In this document: in pieces, positions 19,923 through 30,847 of the stretch
Layout: the number at the start of each line of letters is the position of its first letter
Numbering within the stretch: the first letter of the stretch is position 1
Assembly: GCA_024195265.1 (NCBI GenBank)
Contig: JAJLRJ010000009.1
Location: 11,698,791 to 11,762,790 of the forward strand
DNA length: 64,000 nucleotides
Direction of reading: 5' to 3'
Origin: Dendrophyllia cribrosa
Lineage: Eukaryota; Cnidaria; Anthozoa; Scleractinia; Dendrophylliidae
Made by a program: the position numbers and the translations under genes
Notes under the pieces: generated by a model
Told to the model about the DNA's origin: nothing
The model's database searches: none
The model's input: only the letters and a program-made list of their open reading frames with translations

Positions 19923-20062
19923 TATAGAGGTTTCGCACGGCAGCCATGTTGCATGGCAGGAACAATAGATTCTTTTCCCTATGGGAAAGAATGTTCTTTC
20001 TAATGCAAAACATTTCCATTGTTCCTGCTATGCAACATGGCTGCCGTGCAAAACCTCTATAG
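19923..20062. mobile_element. MITE with TA ends
   Basis: The arms TATAGAGGTTTCGCACGG, CAGCCATGTTGCATGG and their inverted partners ending AAAACCTCTATA fold into one hairpin of about 140 bp. The TA borders fit a Tc1/mariner-type element. Confidence 0.75.
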
Positions 20063-20079
20063 TAGAACCGACTGTGGAA

Positions 20080-20247
20080 TACACCTAATTCAATAAAGGT
20101 TGCTTTGGCAGTTGGTCATTGGTAATTGGGAATTGGCATTTTGGCATACGGAACACAATGCAATGCTTCGCTTGAGTGACCACCAAACAATAGCTTCCCA
20201 ATGCCCAATTACCAATGACCAAAGCAACCTTTTTTGAATTAGGTGTA
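20080..20247. mobile_element. MITE with TACACCTAATTCAA ends
   Basis: The arms TACACCTAATTCAA, GGTTGCTTTGG, GGTCATTGGTAATTGGG are inverted at the right, ending TTGAATTAGGTGTA; 168 bp in all. It lies 18 bp from the previous element. Confidence 0.8.
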
Positions 20248-20438
20248 TTTTTTTTAAATAAATTCTTATTTGAATTGCAAATGCAAAGATTAATTAACAA
20301 TTCATTATTCATTTTTTCTTCGCACCTTCACCACGAGCCTGAGGAAAGCGAAGGAGACTGAAGAAGTTATATTTATGTTAACAGATAATTCTACAAACGA
20401 AAAAACGAAACTTTAATAACTTTAATGTTGTTCTCCGG

Positions 20439-20563
20439 ATGAATAACAAAGTCATCTACGCCAGCATGCAGACCACAACATTTTCTGAAGCGAAGATTCA
20501 TTTTGTAAACACGCGAATGAATGACGACAACTTGGAAATATTTTCTGCAACTACGTACTTTAG
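20439..20563 (+). CDS. Candidate first coding exon, unknown protein
   Basis: An ATG-started frame of 41 codons plus two bases (MNNKVIYASMQTTTFSEAKI, then HFVNTRMNDDNLEIF) runs to a strong donor, AG followed by GTAAGA. The exon at 21892 begins in exactly the phase needed to continue. I do not recognise the protein. The splice sites, phase and ATG are seen; that it is a gene is inference. Confidence 0.35.
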
Positions 20564-20939
20564 GTAAGAAAATATTATATTGTTATGTAGTTTTTTGCAG
20601 CATTTATTAGGGATTGTTTGCAAGCAATGGCTTTAACGGTTCGATGGTTCAGTTTACATTAATTTTACCCTTTTAAGACTCTACTTCATTAGCCTGCAAC
20701 TAAAATTTCAGCGGCCATATTTAACAACAACCGTGCATTACTGAGATAACCGTTGTATATGGTTGGAGATACACCAGACTAACGTGACAGCAATTTTATT
20801 CTGGTCAATTTATACTGGACGCTATAAGATGCTACTAAGTTATATCAGTCTACAACTAAAATTTCAGCCATATAAACAATTCCTCTAAAATAATGCGGTG
20901 TGTAGTAAATAACACTCCTTTCCATCTCTCAAACTGACT

Positions 20940-21075
20940 AGTAAATAACAACAACAACAACAAAATAGCTTTATTTGCATGACCATAAAATTCATACAGT
21001 ATTGCAAAAGCTTAAAAGAATTAAGAAACTACAATAAGGTAATGAAGAAAGCAAAACTAAATAAATAAATAACCG
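20940..21075 (-). mobile_element. Non-LTR retrotransposon 3' tail, with diverged flanking repeats
   Basis: On the minus strand the segment ends in a CAAAA/TTGTTG repeat after GCTATTTTGT-type sequence, with ATAAATAAATAA nearby; this resembles the 3' tail of a truncated LINE. It splits two diverged direct repeats (AACCGTTGTATATGGTTGGA at 20749 and CCGTTGTATGTGGTTTGAGA at 21075). Confidence 0.4.
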
Positions 21076-21513
21076 CCGTTGTATGTGGTTTGAGATACAC
21101 ACAGACTGATGCGATGTACAGCAATTTTTTATCAGTCTGGCACACAGTATCTGATGTGTTGCAGTTGTAAATTATGGCAAAATAAACCACAGTTTGTTAA
21201 TCATAATTTTACTTCTAACAAGTCCAGGCTTTCAATGAATTTTGTATGCTTTAGCTGACAGGGTCAGCACGAGTGTTTTTTTTTAAAGTGGAATGCCAAT
21301 AATTATTTCTTTATTGCGCTGTTCGTTTAGGTGTCCTCGCAAAATAGCGAGGACTGAACAACCCGAGACTTTACATGGTCACCTGGTGATCGGTCTTCAC
21401 GCATACGATTCATAAGGTATAGTACGTATTTATTAAAAGAATAACCGCTTTTCTATTTACCTCAATATTGCTTTGCATTATGGAACAGCAAAAGCGCAAA
21501 TCTGTTCTCAGTG

Positions 21514-21570
21514 GTCGGGGGGTGGGGATGGGGATGGGGTGGGGATGGGGGGGGATGGGGGGGGGGATGT
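21514..21570 (+). repeat. G-rich GGGGAT minisatellite
   Basis: Repeated GGGGTGGGGATGGGG units with G runs of up to ten. Many G runs on one strand make it a likely G-quadruplex former. A second 12-G run occurs at about 21634. Confidence 0.85.
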
Positions 21571-21851
21571 TGCAGATTGAAAATCAAGAGACTAAAAACA
21601 ATTTTCGGCACTTCGGGTCTTACTGAAGGATGGGGGGGGGGGGGGGGTCCCCTAGATCACCACTGGTTTTGTATGGCACGGACAAGGAAGGAGAGGGAAC
21701 CGGTAGTTAGCTTGGTACCAAGATAATTGATTTAGTTAGTACCCACTAGCGACATAACGATTTTAATGATGAGCGTCGTCATAGGCTTGGGAGCGACTAA
21801 AAGCATAATCGTAAGAGCGCTTTTAATCGACAACATCATGCATAACACTAG

Positions 21852-21890
21852 TTCTCTCTCTCTCTGCCTCTCTCTTTCTCTCTCTCTCCA
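21852..21890 (+). repeat. CT-rich microsatellite and polypyrimidine tract
   Basis: An interrupted (CT)n run directly before a CCAG acceptor at 21891. If the 21892 exon is real, this microsatellite serves as its polypyrimidine tract. Confidence 0.7.
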
Positions 21891-21891
21891 G

Positions 21892-22054
21892 GTCCATGCC
21901 ACATCATATCTTTTGTCCCAGTAAATGTCAGTGTTATGAAATCAAGACAACAAATCTGTTCCTCAAAAGAAATTTGGACCAGGGAGCGGTGTGGGTGGAA
22001 GCTTCAATCCCGTTTAACTTCCGCTTCCGGGTTACGATTCTTCAGTTTAGATAG
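21892..22054 (+). CDS. Candidate second exon, unknown protein
   Basis: After the acceptor at 21891 the phase-2 frame is open for 53 codons to a TAG at 22052-22054 (SMPHHIFCPSKCQCYEIKTT, then LFLKRNLDQGAVW). It joins in frame to exon 20439-20563. A weak donor (GCG before GTGTGG, near 21980) would end it in phase 0, matching the exon at 23138. Unrecognised product; the final bases enter a MITE. Confidence 0.3.
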
Positions 22055-22055
22055 A

Positions 22056-22331
22056 CCATAGTTAATAGAACAAACTGGTTATGAAACTCAGTCAGTCCTT
22101 TGTTATGTTTTTGTTCTCCATTTCTTTTGTTCGTTTGCCTTGACCTGCACAAAACACAAAAGGTATTGAAATGCATATGAGCAACTGACCAGTAGAAACA
22201 TTTGGGCTCACACGTTAAAGAAAACAATGTGCAGGGTCACGGTTCGTTTAACATTGATGAAACAAAGCAACTTTGTACACTCTTTTTGAAATTTGTTGAG
22301 CTTCATAACCAGTTTGTTCTTTTAACTATGG
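22056..22331. mobile_element. MITE, inverted ends of about 30 bp
   Basis: CCATAGTTAATAGAACAAAC followed by TGGTTATGAA at the left is matched inverted by TTCATAACCA and GTTTGTTCTTTTAACTATGG at the right. It is 276 bp with no coding capacity. Confidence 0.8.
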
Positions 22332-22680
22332 ATTGACACATTAACCAGCGAATACGTATACTTACATGATAGTTTTATTTTGTAAGGTTAAACACAGAAA
22401 TGAGAAATCATAGCAGAGCTTCCATCAATTTTGACATGATAACGGTTTAAAGAGGTGAGTTGATTGATAAGCTTTAACAGATATCTTTCGTAACTTCTGT
22501 AGTGGGGGATTAAAAAAGAAAGAATGAAAACTGAGTCGGATAAGGTTAATTAGTATATACTGAAACAGTGGATAGCATTGTTGGCGTGCTCTGATTGGCT
22601 ACTGAAACTCGGAATAGCAAGTGCTATTCACCTCCCAGCAATTTGCGCGCGAAAATTGTAATCGTTGACAGGAATACTAA

Positions 22681-22752
22681 AACAACTATTCACCTCTTCG
22701 CGGCTCGGTAAATATCCACCACTACCCACCTACACTGAGGTGAATAGTTGTT
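22681..22752. repeat. Hairpin, 16-bp perfect stem
   Basis: AACAACTATTCACCTC and GAGGTGAATAGTTGTT flank a 40-base spacer. It belongs to a longer repeat-like segment starting near 22565. Confidence 0.7.
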
Positions 22753-22769
22753 AATTATCCACCGGAGAT

Positions 22770-23014
22770 TCAAAAGGTGACGTTTCGAGCGCTAGCCCTT
22801 CGTCATTCGCATTCCATTCCATTCCATTCCATTCCATTCCATTCCATTCCATTCCATTCCATTCCATTCCGTCCCATTCCATTCCATTCCATTCCATTCC
22901 ATTCGCATCGCATTCCATTCCATTCCATTCGCATCCCATTCCATTCGTGAAGTGTCAGTCCTTTGTGATTCGCTCTGACTCAGGGCCAGCGCTCGAAACG
23001 TCAGCTCTTGAATC
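22770..23014. mobile_element. Inverted-repeat element carrying an ATTCC satellite
   Basis: The outer arms GATTCAAAAGGTGACG, TTTCGAGCGCTAGCCC (22770-22800) and GGGCCAGCGCTCGAAA, CGTCAGCTCTTGAATC (22983-23014) are inverted. Between them, 22807-22946 is an interrupted ATTCC pentamer array. On the minus strand each arm contains a TGACGAAGGGC or related string and then CGAAACGTCA, which resembles half of a hammerhead ribozyme core. Similar motifs occur at 36570. Confidence 0.7.
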
Positions 23015-23137
23015 TTTTTATGGCGGCCAGATTACATCAGTTATTAATCTGTTGAAAAAAGAAAATCGTGTCTACCTTTTTGATGTCCAAAAACGTGATG
23101 GAATGTATTAATGTATTTTTGCTTTATTTCTATGCAG

Positions 23138-23210
23138 GATACAAGAAAACTATCAAAATCAGAATCAAGCAAGGAAGAAAGAAAGACAACCAACTTAAAC
23201 AAGGAAAGAG
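23138..23210 (+). CDS. Candidate internal exon, charged peptide
   Basis: Acceptor TTTATTTCTATGCAG ends at 23137 and a donor GTAGAG starts at 23211. The phase-0 frame encodes DTRKLSKSESSKEERKTTNL and NKER. It would continue the weak phase-0 donor of 21892 and leaves phase 1, which fits the candidate exon at 30710. Low-complexity charged sequence makes it easy to overcall. Confidence 0.25.
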
Positions 23211-23215
23211 GTAGA

Positions 23216-25013
23216 GAAACTACTGGTTTTCTTTAAGCGCATCAGTCAAAGATTACCTTTTTTTTTCAATTCTTTTTTATCGCCGCCAAATTAAATTCGA
23301 ACATAATTTTTTAGTTCAGTCGAGATACAGTGCAAAACAGATCTAACATACTTCGTCGCGCTTTTTAACAAAGAGAATAAAACTTAGTTAAGTAATGATC
23401 CGCGTAAGAAGGATAGTGCTGAACGGCAATGCACGCTGGAATGTCAACTATTTTCATTGTTACAACTAGTGATCTCATTGGCCAAGACTCAAAAACCGCT
23501 AAAAAGTTAAGGTTCAAGGTGCATAAAGTCTAATTTTTTTAAGGTTTCAAGTATTTGAGACCCAATCGCACAACATGCAATTTTTAAAAGATATTGTATT
23601 TGGGGAACTTTTTTTTTTTTTTTTTTATAAAATGCTAAAGTGAACAATAGTCCATGAAGAATGAAAAACTAGCATATGCAGCATTGCACTATGATAGATG
23701 TCCCATGGCCTAATCAATGGTTCACAGCAAGGAGAACTGGAGTGCAGGGGCAGAGCCTCATACACATGACATAAGATACTTATGCACCCTGCTCTTAAAG
23801 GATGCGACACCATTCATCAAAGAAGCAAAATTAGTAGCTATTGTCTTCTGCTATTCTGATTGGTTAATCACGAACATTTCTTAAAATATATTTGACACAA
23901 TGGATTTTCTGTATTTTTATAATGAAATATAATTATGAACCATTAGCCCCTCCTCTATTCTTAAAATCAAAGATATTCTATGTGGGAAAGAGCCAATGCC
24001 GCAGAACAATGAAGTTTACTATAGTTCTTAATATGTGAAGCATTACTTAAACTCGAAATCGAATAAGTCACGGCATTGTTTCATTCATACATTTCTCATT
24101 AACAAAAAAAAAACTGTATAAATATTCAGGGCAATTAAACAATTTTAACTTTAAGAATTAAAATAGAATTACAAATTCTCAATAAATGTTATAACATTTG
24201 ACCGTCGTACAATGTCGGCCCTTGTAAATGGTCAGCGAGGACGCTAAAATCGAGGCGAATTGGAAAAAATTGAATGATAGTTTCTCATCATGAGTGGAAG
24301 TAGTAGATAAGATTATTTTCCAAGTGGAAATATCAGGCCATTTACTACTCTCAAGCATACCTATGGCTGTAAAAAAACGTCCAAAGAATGCGCCATGCTT
24401 GAGAATTTCCTAGAAAAAAACAACAAACGAGTAAATATGCATAACCTTCCGGTGGACATATGTACGCGTTGCGGACTTATTTTTCTTATTGATGCAATGC
24501 TGTTTTTGCCCTAACAATACCAAACGTTAAAAGTTAATAAGGAATTTATTTATAGACTGGACCAATTTATTCGTGAACATCGTACTCCATGTTAAGTTTT
24601 CAGTCAAACTTATAAGCCATTTTGCCTATTTAACATGTCAACTTTCAGTGAAGACTGGATTTTTATATCTTAAAACGACTTTTCAGTTAAAGCCGTTAGG
24701 GCATGCAATTCAACATGGTTTATTAGTTTTCAGTAAAGGTTTTTAGGTTACACAACGATTTCTTAGACGAAATATATTAATTGACTAGAAGGATTCCTTT
24801 TTCTGTTTTCAGTGAGGGATATCTCAGTCAATATCATGGGCCACTTTGTGTGTCTTAGGAAAAATGTCTCAGCCATTTTGACCGATTTATGTCATATTAG
24901 GGATAACAGCTTACAGTAATGAAAACAAATTTTTGGTAAACTTAATTACAGGGCATGTTTTCTGTGTTCGGTATCAATTGTATTATATTATGCATGTATT
25001 TTTTGTCGTCTTT
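23216..25013. other. AT-rich intergenic or intronic DNA
   Basis: No gene seen. There is a T run at about 23611-23626. From about 24600 to 24920, loosely repeated strings of the type TTTTCAGTAAAGGTTTTTAGG recur, related to those at 29200-29560 and 31300-32000. Confidence 0.4.
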
Positions 25014-25015
25014 TT

Positions 25016-25047
25016 CTATTCTATTCTATTCTATTCTATTTCTATTC
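25016..25047 (+). repeat. TATTC microsatellite
   Basis: About six TATTC pentamers, the last one interrupted. Confidence 0.9.
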
Positions 25048-25077
25048 GCCTGCTTAGGGTTTTCATTAGCTTGCGTT

Positions 25078-25195
25078 TCATTATACCGGAGGGGGTACTG
25101 CTTTTTTGGCAGACCCGCGATCGAGAAAAATTGGCGGCAAAGCCGCGAGAAGAATGGGGACGAGTCCAACTGATATCCCGCCTGCTCTAATTCTT
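25078..25195. repeat. Left partner of a long-range inverted repeat
   Basis: TATACCGG, GGGTACTG, TTTTGGCA, GGCAAAGCCG, ATCCCGCCTGC, TTCTTG occur in this order and again inverted at 28265-28375. The pair brackets the RecQ-like pseudogene and the foldback element at 26757-28190. It may be the ends of a 3.3-kb element or two independent repeat copies. Confidence 0.5.
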
Positions 25196-25294
25196 GGGTA
25201 TTTTGAATAGTCCGTCTACCAGACGATCAAATATTAATCTATATCTCTAGTCTTTCCCAAGGGAAAGTTCGTACTTTCACGCAGAAATTTCAAA

Positions 25295-26199
25295 AATGGC
25301 GAGTGCGAAGGTAAGCATCGAGAAATCTTTAAATTAGACTGCGGTGCAGGAGCTTTGGTTTTTTGGTGGGCGAGTGCTGAATTTAGTGTTTGGTCGCCAT
25401 TTTGGTTTTGCAAAGCGTCGGCGGCTGGAAGGAGTGAAAGGGGTGGGACTTCCAGCTTGACTCCCACACCCTTGATCGCGTCTTTTGACTCGCCTCAGTC
25501 CGCGGCTTTTAAAGCGCAGCGCTCGTTCGCTCCCCAAATACGCCTGCTATCTTTAAATGTGCTTAATGTCCGTCAAGAAACAAGGGAAATTATATTGAAG
25601 GAAGAGCAGGAGACAGCGGTCAGTAACTTACTTCTTGGAAGCGAGATTTGGCAAAAGCATGATATATACCATCTTTGCCTTGGCGAGCCAAGAGATGCGA
25701 TTACCGAAGACTTGCGTCTTAAGGCCCGGCCAAACGAACGCAACATTTCAACGCAACATCTTGCAACATTGTTGCGCGCAACGTGTTACACGCGTTTGGC
25801 CACCCTGTTGCAACATGTTGCAACATGTTGGATGGTGTTGGATCAAGTTTATAAATGGTCAAATTTGATCCAACGCCATCCATCATGTTGCAACATGTTG
25901 CAACAGGGTGGCCAAACGTGTGTTAACACGTTGCGCGCCACAATATTCAAGATGTTGCGTTCAAATGTTGCGCTCGTTTGGCCGGGCCTTTAGTTATCTC
26001 GCCGTTGAAAAGCCTCATCGAAGACCAAATAGCAGAAATGGAGTCACTGAATTGTACGGCTTTGGAACTAAACAGTGACACTGCTCTATCAGTAGTTCCA
26101 CCGCAGTTTATCTTCAGCGCAGCAGAGAAGGTGCCAGAAAAGGATTGTTGCAGTTTCGATCCGAAGTTGTTAGTGTTTTTTCAGAAGGCTTTTTTGTGA
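25295..26199 (+). pseudogene. RecQ-like helicase gene fragment, broken
   Basis: A start-like ATGGCGAGTGCGAAG before GTAAGC (25295) is followed by LKEEQETAVSNLLLGSEI. After a frame change come RFGKSMIYTIFALASQEM and RLPKTCVL, then, beyond an insertion, VISPLKSLIEDQIAEMESLN. These are motif 0, the end of Walker A (GKS) and motif Ia (VISPLxSLxxDQ) of RecQ-type DNA helicases. The LPTG part of Walker A is lost in a deletion that also shifts frame, and a 268-bp element interrupts the gene. No DEAH box or later motifs follow. It cannot encode an active helicase. Confidence 0.75.
25722..25989. mobile_element. MITE inside the RecQ-like gene, TTA duplication
   Basis: 268 bp with inverted ends AGGCCCGGCCAAACGA and TCGTTTGGCCGGGCCT and inner GTTGCAACATGTTGCAACA blocks. 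TTA flanks it at 25719-25721 and 25990-25992. Removing the element and one TTA restores a continuous RecQ-like frame across the site (CVL then VISPLK), so the empty site is directly readable. TWA duplication and AGGCC ends suggest a PIF/Harbinger-type element. Confidence 0.9.
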
Positions 26200-26756
26200 T
26201 TTCTTGTGTATGTACGGTACTTTTTTGACACAAAGGAGTGGTCTCGCAAGTGCCTCAATAAATTATTTATCTTGTACGACAAACGCGTGATCCACGTGTA
26301 GCCAGTGTTGTGCCACATGCGTTTCAGCATGTGGCAGAATACTACTACGAGGAGCACTGTCAAAAAATAATAGATAGTAGTATAAAAATGGACAGGCTTA
26401 ACACGACTCCCACTCGTCGCAAAAAAAAGAGTATTCAAAAAGCCTAAAGCATAAAGCTTTCTCAGTAAGATTTCGGAGAGATTTGCGCCTTTAGATCACA
26501 ATTATGAACTGTTCTCTGCGATAATATTGACCGTTTGATCTCTGCGGATTATCTCTCAAATTTATAGGAGGATTTTATGCTGTCCAGAGCCGTTAGAATT
26601 ATTTTTATTCTTTAGGCCGTTGTTCGGTGCTAGCTCTATTGGCATACATTGTGGTATCATTGTGGCTCACTTTTGTTGCAAATTAAGATAAATACTTGTC
26701 GGCTAAAGTTTGTTATCGCTTGGAAAGTGTTAGGATCGTTAAATGTATCAGGCCGT

Positions 26757-28190
26757 GATTTAAGGAGGCTATTACCCATTTCTCAAGTCCACTCCCTTTC
26801 AATTTTAATGGGCCATATCTTTTGTTGTAGGGCATAAAAAGACAAGCCACTTTGCATGCAAACACATTTTATGGGAGTACAGGATTTTTTTATATCGGTG
26901 CTTTCATGGCAACGGAATGGTGATCCTCTGAAATTCACAAGTTGCGGAGTTTCTCTAGGTCAAGAGAATTTTTTGTAAAACCCGCTAGTGGACTAATTGA
27001 TTAGACCATGGTCTTCAACTGGACAAAGTTTAAAAGAAATGTATGAGAGCGTTTTTGAATTTTTTTGGGATGAAGTTTTGGGGATTATAAATACAGTGAA
27101 AAACATACTATCGACATAATTGGCTAATATCTAAAGAAAACGATGCGCGTTGGGAATGCAGTTTCATCTCATAGTAGTTTGATTCCATTTGAAATGGTGT
27201 GGGAAAAAGTGAGGGGGTTGCTTTGGCCGATTGCGTGAAAGAAGGACGTTTCCGACGTTGTCTTCATCAGTACTGTTGTCATTGCTATTCGTAACACAAG
27301 CCAGTTATTAGCATGTTTCGAAAAAATTCTTTTGAAAGCAATCGAGCGTTCTGTTCGATGCAAATAAATAATGTTTTGCTAAAGTTTTGCACGTGCATAT
27401 GAAACTTGAAAACAATACTCGTGAATAATAAGGACGCTCACTTGCAAACACAAAATCTGCGGGAAAAAAGTGGTACATTGGAGGCCCTATTTTATTGCCT
27501 TGCATGTCTTCAATGTCCTTGAAACTTGCAGGCCGTATAAATTGATGATTAATCTCAAGATTGTCAAATTTAAAAAAAAAATTATCTCGCGGTTTCCGAA
27601 TTATCATCACATTTGTAGGCGTAAACCAAATTACATACAAAAATGGCAACAAGAGCAGCTGAACGCACGCTAATCAAATCCTTCTTTCTCGCAATCGGCC
27701 AAAGCAACCCCCTCACTTTTTCACACACGATTTTAAATGAAATCAAACTACTTTGAGATGAAACTGCATTCCCATCGCGTATCGTTTTCTTTAGAATGTT
27801 AGCCAGTTATGTCGATAGTATGTTTTTCACTGTATTTATAATCCCCAAAACTTCATCCCCAAACATATCAAAAACACTCTCATACATTTCTTTTAAACTT
27901 TGTCCAGCTGAAGCCCATGGTCTAATCAATTAGTCCACTAGTGGGTTTTACCAAAAATTCTCTTGATCTGGAGAAACACCGCAACTTGTGAATTTAGGAG
28001 GGTCACTATTCCGTTGCCATGGAAGCACCGATGTAAACAAATCCTATACTCCCATAAAGTTCAATGTATTGTGTGTTTGCATGCAAAGTGGCTTGTCTTT
28101 TTTTTATGTGCTACAACAAAAGATATGGCCCATTAAAATCAGTGAAAGGGTGTGGACTTAAGAAATGGGTGCGAGCCTCCTTAATGTCTA
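26757..28190. mobile_element. Foldback element with arms of about 490 bp, copy 1
   Basis: The left arm 26757-27246 is inverted at 27679-28190; shared strings include CTAGTGGACTAATTGATTAG, TATCGACATAATTGGC and TGCTTTGGCCGATTGCG. The 430-bp centre carries a 114-codon minus ORF (27308-27652) with FPADFVFASERPYYSRVLFS. The same peptide string is conserved in copy 2 at 37325-38510. No transposase is recognisable. Confidence 0.8.
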
Positions 28191-28264
28191 AAGTCTGCGG
28201 TGTGGGTCGTATTACAACTCTCTCCCTGATTGGTTAATTTAACAGTTTCAACCAAGGTGACAAA

Positions 28265-28375
28265 AGTGGGTGGCATTCAAAAGTAATCAAGAAATGAGGC
28301 AGGCGGGATTTTCCCTCACGGCTTCGCCGCTCGCGCGTGGTGGCTCAGTTGCCAAAACAGTACCCCGGTATGATA
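28265..28375. repeat. Right partner of the 25078-25195 inverted repeat
   Basis: Inverse-order match with GCAGGCGGGAT, CGGCTTCGCCGC, TGCCAAAACAGTACCCCGG. It is GC-richer than its surroundings. Confidence 0.5.
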
Positions 28376-29095
28376 ATCCCGTCAACTAGGCAGGCTAGGT
28401 TTTCAAGCGACGAATAGAGAGAGCCATTTATCACTTGTTCATTTAGTTCCTCCAATATTAGTAACTTACTTGCCTCAATTTTCAGTTGTACGAAGAGATG
28501 TTGCTTTGAAATATTAATTGCTTAGATAGAACTTGAACTGAAATAGTAGGTAAATTGTCTGGCCTTTCAGAATGATGTTAAATTTTATTGAGTATTTGTG
28601 GCGGATGCAGGAATTTTAGAAAGAGGGGGCCGTAAACATTTGTATGGAAGACCATGAGCGCGTTAGTGTCTTTAGCGCGCTCGTGCGCGCATTTCTGGAG
28701 GAGTCCGGGGGTATGTCCGCCTGAAATTTTGCTAATTTAAGTCCTCTGAGATGCAATCTGGTGCTTTCTGGGCGCCCAAATTTGGCAGATGCCAGGATCC
28801 CACTTTGAATAAGAAATGTCGAAATATTTAATAAAACGCAGTTGTGATCGTGGTCAAACATGACAAATCAACTCCGACTGTTTTTTTTTTACAAGCGGAA
28901 TCCAAGTAACCGGAGTGGTATGGGATCTAATTAAACTTAGTCTAGAGATATCCTTCTCAAAATACCATACGATAAACGTTGTTGGGGGGGGAGGGGGGAC
29001 ATTCGGCCCCCTCGGTCCCTCCCCTAAATCCGCCCCCGAGTATTGTCCCAATTTCTCAGTGTTTGGCCATTTGAATGCAGTAAGATACAACATAT
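28376..29095. other. Repeat-like intergenic DNA with G-rich block
   Basis: The only structure seen is a G/C-rich stretch at 28983-29036 (a G run, then GGCCCCCTCGGTCCC) and a block near 28615-28700 containing GAGGGGGCCGT and GCGCGCTCGTGCGCGC. No gene. Confidence 0.4.
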
Positions 29096-30170
29096 CAACA
29101 TAGACATTGAAAGCGAGAGTAAAGTTTAGAAAACAAATGTATCATTTTTTATTAGTAAGAAATAAATATTTTTTTTTGTGAAGCTGATTTCCCACTCAGT
29201 TAAACTATAAGCCAGGCCATTTGTTTGTTTCGCTGTAATTTTTGGTTGTTTGTCAGTTTCTGAGTGAATGATGAAGTTGAGGCCCAGTAGCTTGTACCAT
29301 ATAGTCTTCAAACTGAGGAGTTTTAATTGCCTGTTTGTTGTTTTGAACACTTGACAGTCAAAATGGAACGTCATTTTTTTAGTTTAAATTTTGGTTGTTT
29401 ATCTGTGTCCACTAACCAAGGTTTTTAAGGTTGCGTTTACACAATTTTGCGAAGAAATGAAGGCTTATTATTTGTTGTGAGTTCAGTTTTGGCAAATTAC
29501 GATTGCAAATAAATTTGTAGGTAAAGACACTATTTTTCAATAAAAATGTCAGAAAACTTGCTAACACTGATGTAGTTTTGGTATTTTATTATTTAAATAA
29601 ATGCGAAAACTACATTCAAGCGATGCTTCATATACCAAGTCCCGAGTTACTTCACAAAGAACACATAGAACGTCAACAACATTAGGTGACGCGCAAACGA
29701 CGAAGGAAGAAAATAATAGGAAACGTATGCGCGCAGGCTACAACAATATTCTTGGTTTGCACTTACGTCATATCAAAATTCGGAAGTATTAAAACTGATT
29801 TTGATTCCAAAATGTTTATGGAATCGTAGAACGTTTAAAACTACGCACCTGGGCCACTTTTTGAAGCGCAAGAGCATTTCGTTGACGAGTTATAGGCAAA
29901 CGAGCATTGGACATTTTTAGTACAAATGTATGGAGAGGCCATCTTTGTGTACCACTTCGTACACCAACATGGTGGAAAAAGCTTAAATCTTAATTACACC
30001 AAACCTCTGATCACAAAACATTGGATTCACTATAATTGCATTAAATCGGTTTATATAAGCATCTATAACTATATAAGCATCATCGTTAAGTCATGAAATT
30101 CAAAACAGTGAAAGCATCCGTTTGTTTGGCAAAAGACTTTAAAAAAAATTCCTTCTTTCTTAGTCAAAAA
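29096..30170. other. AT-rich DNA, no gene seen
   Basis: Degenerate strings around TTTTTGGTTGTTTGTCAGTTTC (in shorter pieces) recur at 29240 and 29385. A 189-nt ORF at 29601 has no recognisable feature. Confidence 0.4.
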
Positions 30171-30189
30171 TACTCTTTGTTGAGCTACA

Positions 30190-30475
30190 TACTTCTTTTT
30201 TCCTTTCCTTTCCTTTTCTTCTCTTTTTAAAATAATACATTTTATATTTCATGCTGTCCTCATAATTCGTATGATGTATTCTATATTGTCAGGAAGCCTA
30301 TAGTTCATAAGCCCCCGGCTTCTATATAGGCTTCCTTGTCACTACCACCATAAACATTTTGCAGTCTATCGTCTTTTAAGTTATTATAAATTCCTAGTGT
30401 ATTGTATTGTTATTATTATTATATATACTTTAATGTGGTTGATGACAAAAATAAATGAATGAATGAATCTATAAT
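30190..30475 (+). mobile_element. Truncated non-LTR retrotransposon 3' end
   Basis: After a TTTCC repeat, the segment runs through GTTATTATTATTATATATAC and GGTTGATGACAAAAATAAAT and ends in ATGAATGAATGAAT. A short target-adapted ATGA tail after a 3' UTR is typical of CR1/L2-like LINEs. No reverse transcriptase remains. Confidence 0.6.
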
Positions 30476-30709
30476 GCAAAAATAATTTTGAACTGGTTCA
30501 AGTTGTTTATTTTAACGACTTATCTGAAATGGTGTAACAAATTGCGTGACACATTTCAAACTTCTTCAAGACGGAAGCAATAAAAATCTGAAACGTTTTT
30601 GGAAAGATTGAATCACTGGTATCCACATATCATGTTAGGAACAGCTTTGTAGTTGAGATTGTTGAATTTTTATGACATCATGTGCAAACCAAGAATATAC
30701 TTGATACAG

Positions 30710-30847
30710 AACAACAACACGATCGACTTGACAAAAGAACACCACAACAGACTTGGTTTTTCGATCATCACCTCTTTACAAATGCTTCTTTACCCGGCAG
30801 TAGTGATATTGTCTTTCTTTTGAATAACACTGCACAGATTAATTTAG
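30710..30847 (+). CDS. Candidate symmetrical exon, unknown protein
   Basis: Flanked by a CAG acceptor at 30709 and a GTAAGG donor at 30848. The exon is 138 nt, phase 1 to phase 1, and encodes QQHDRLDKRTPQQTWFFDHH and LFTNASLPGSSDIVFLL. Both splice sites are good. The phase fits exon 23138-23210, but 7.5 kb of repeats lie between them. I do not recognise the product. Confidence 0.25.

Noticed and set aside
22751..22939. 62-codon ORF of NGMEW repeats
   Set aside because: Translation of the ATTCC satellite; not a gene.
27308..27652. 114-codon ORF as a host gene exon
   Set aside because: It lies wholly inside a foldback element and its second copy has stops; reported instead as part of the element.
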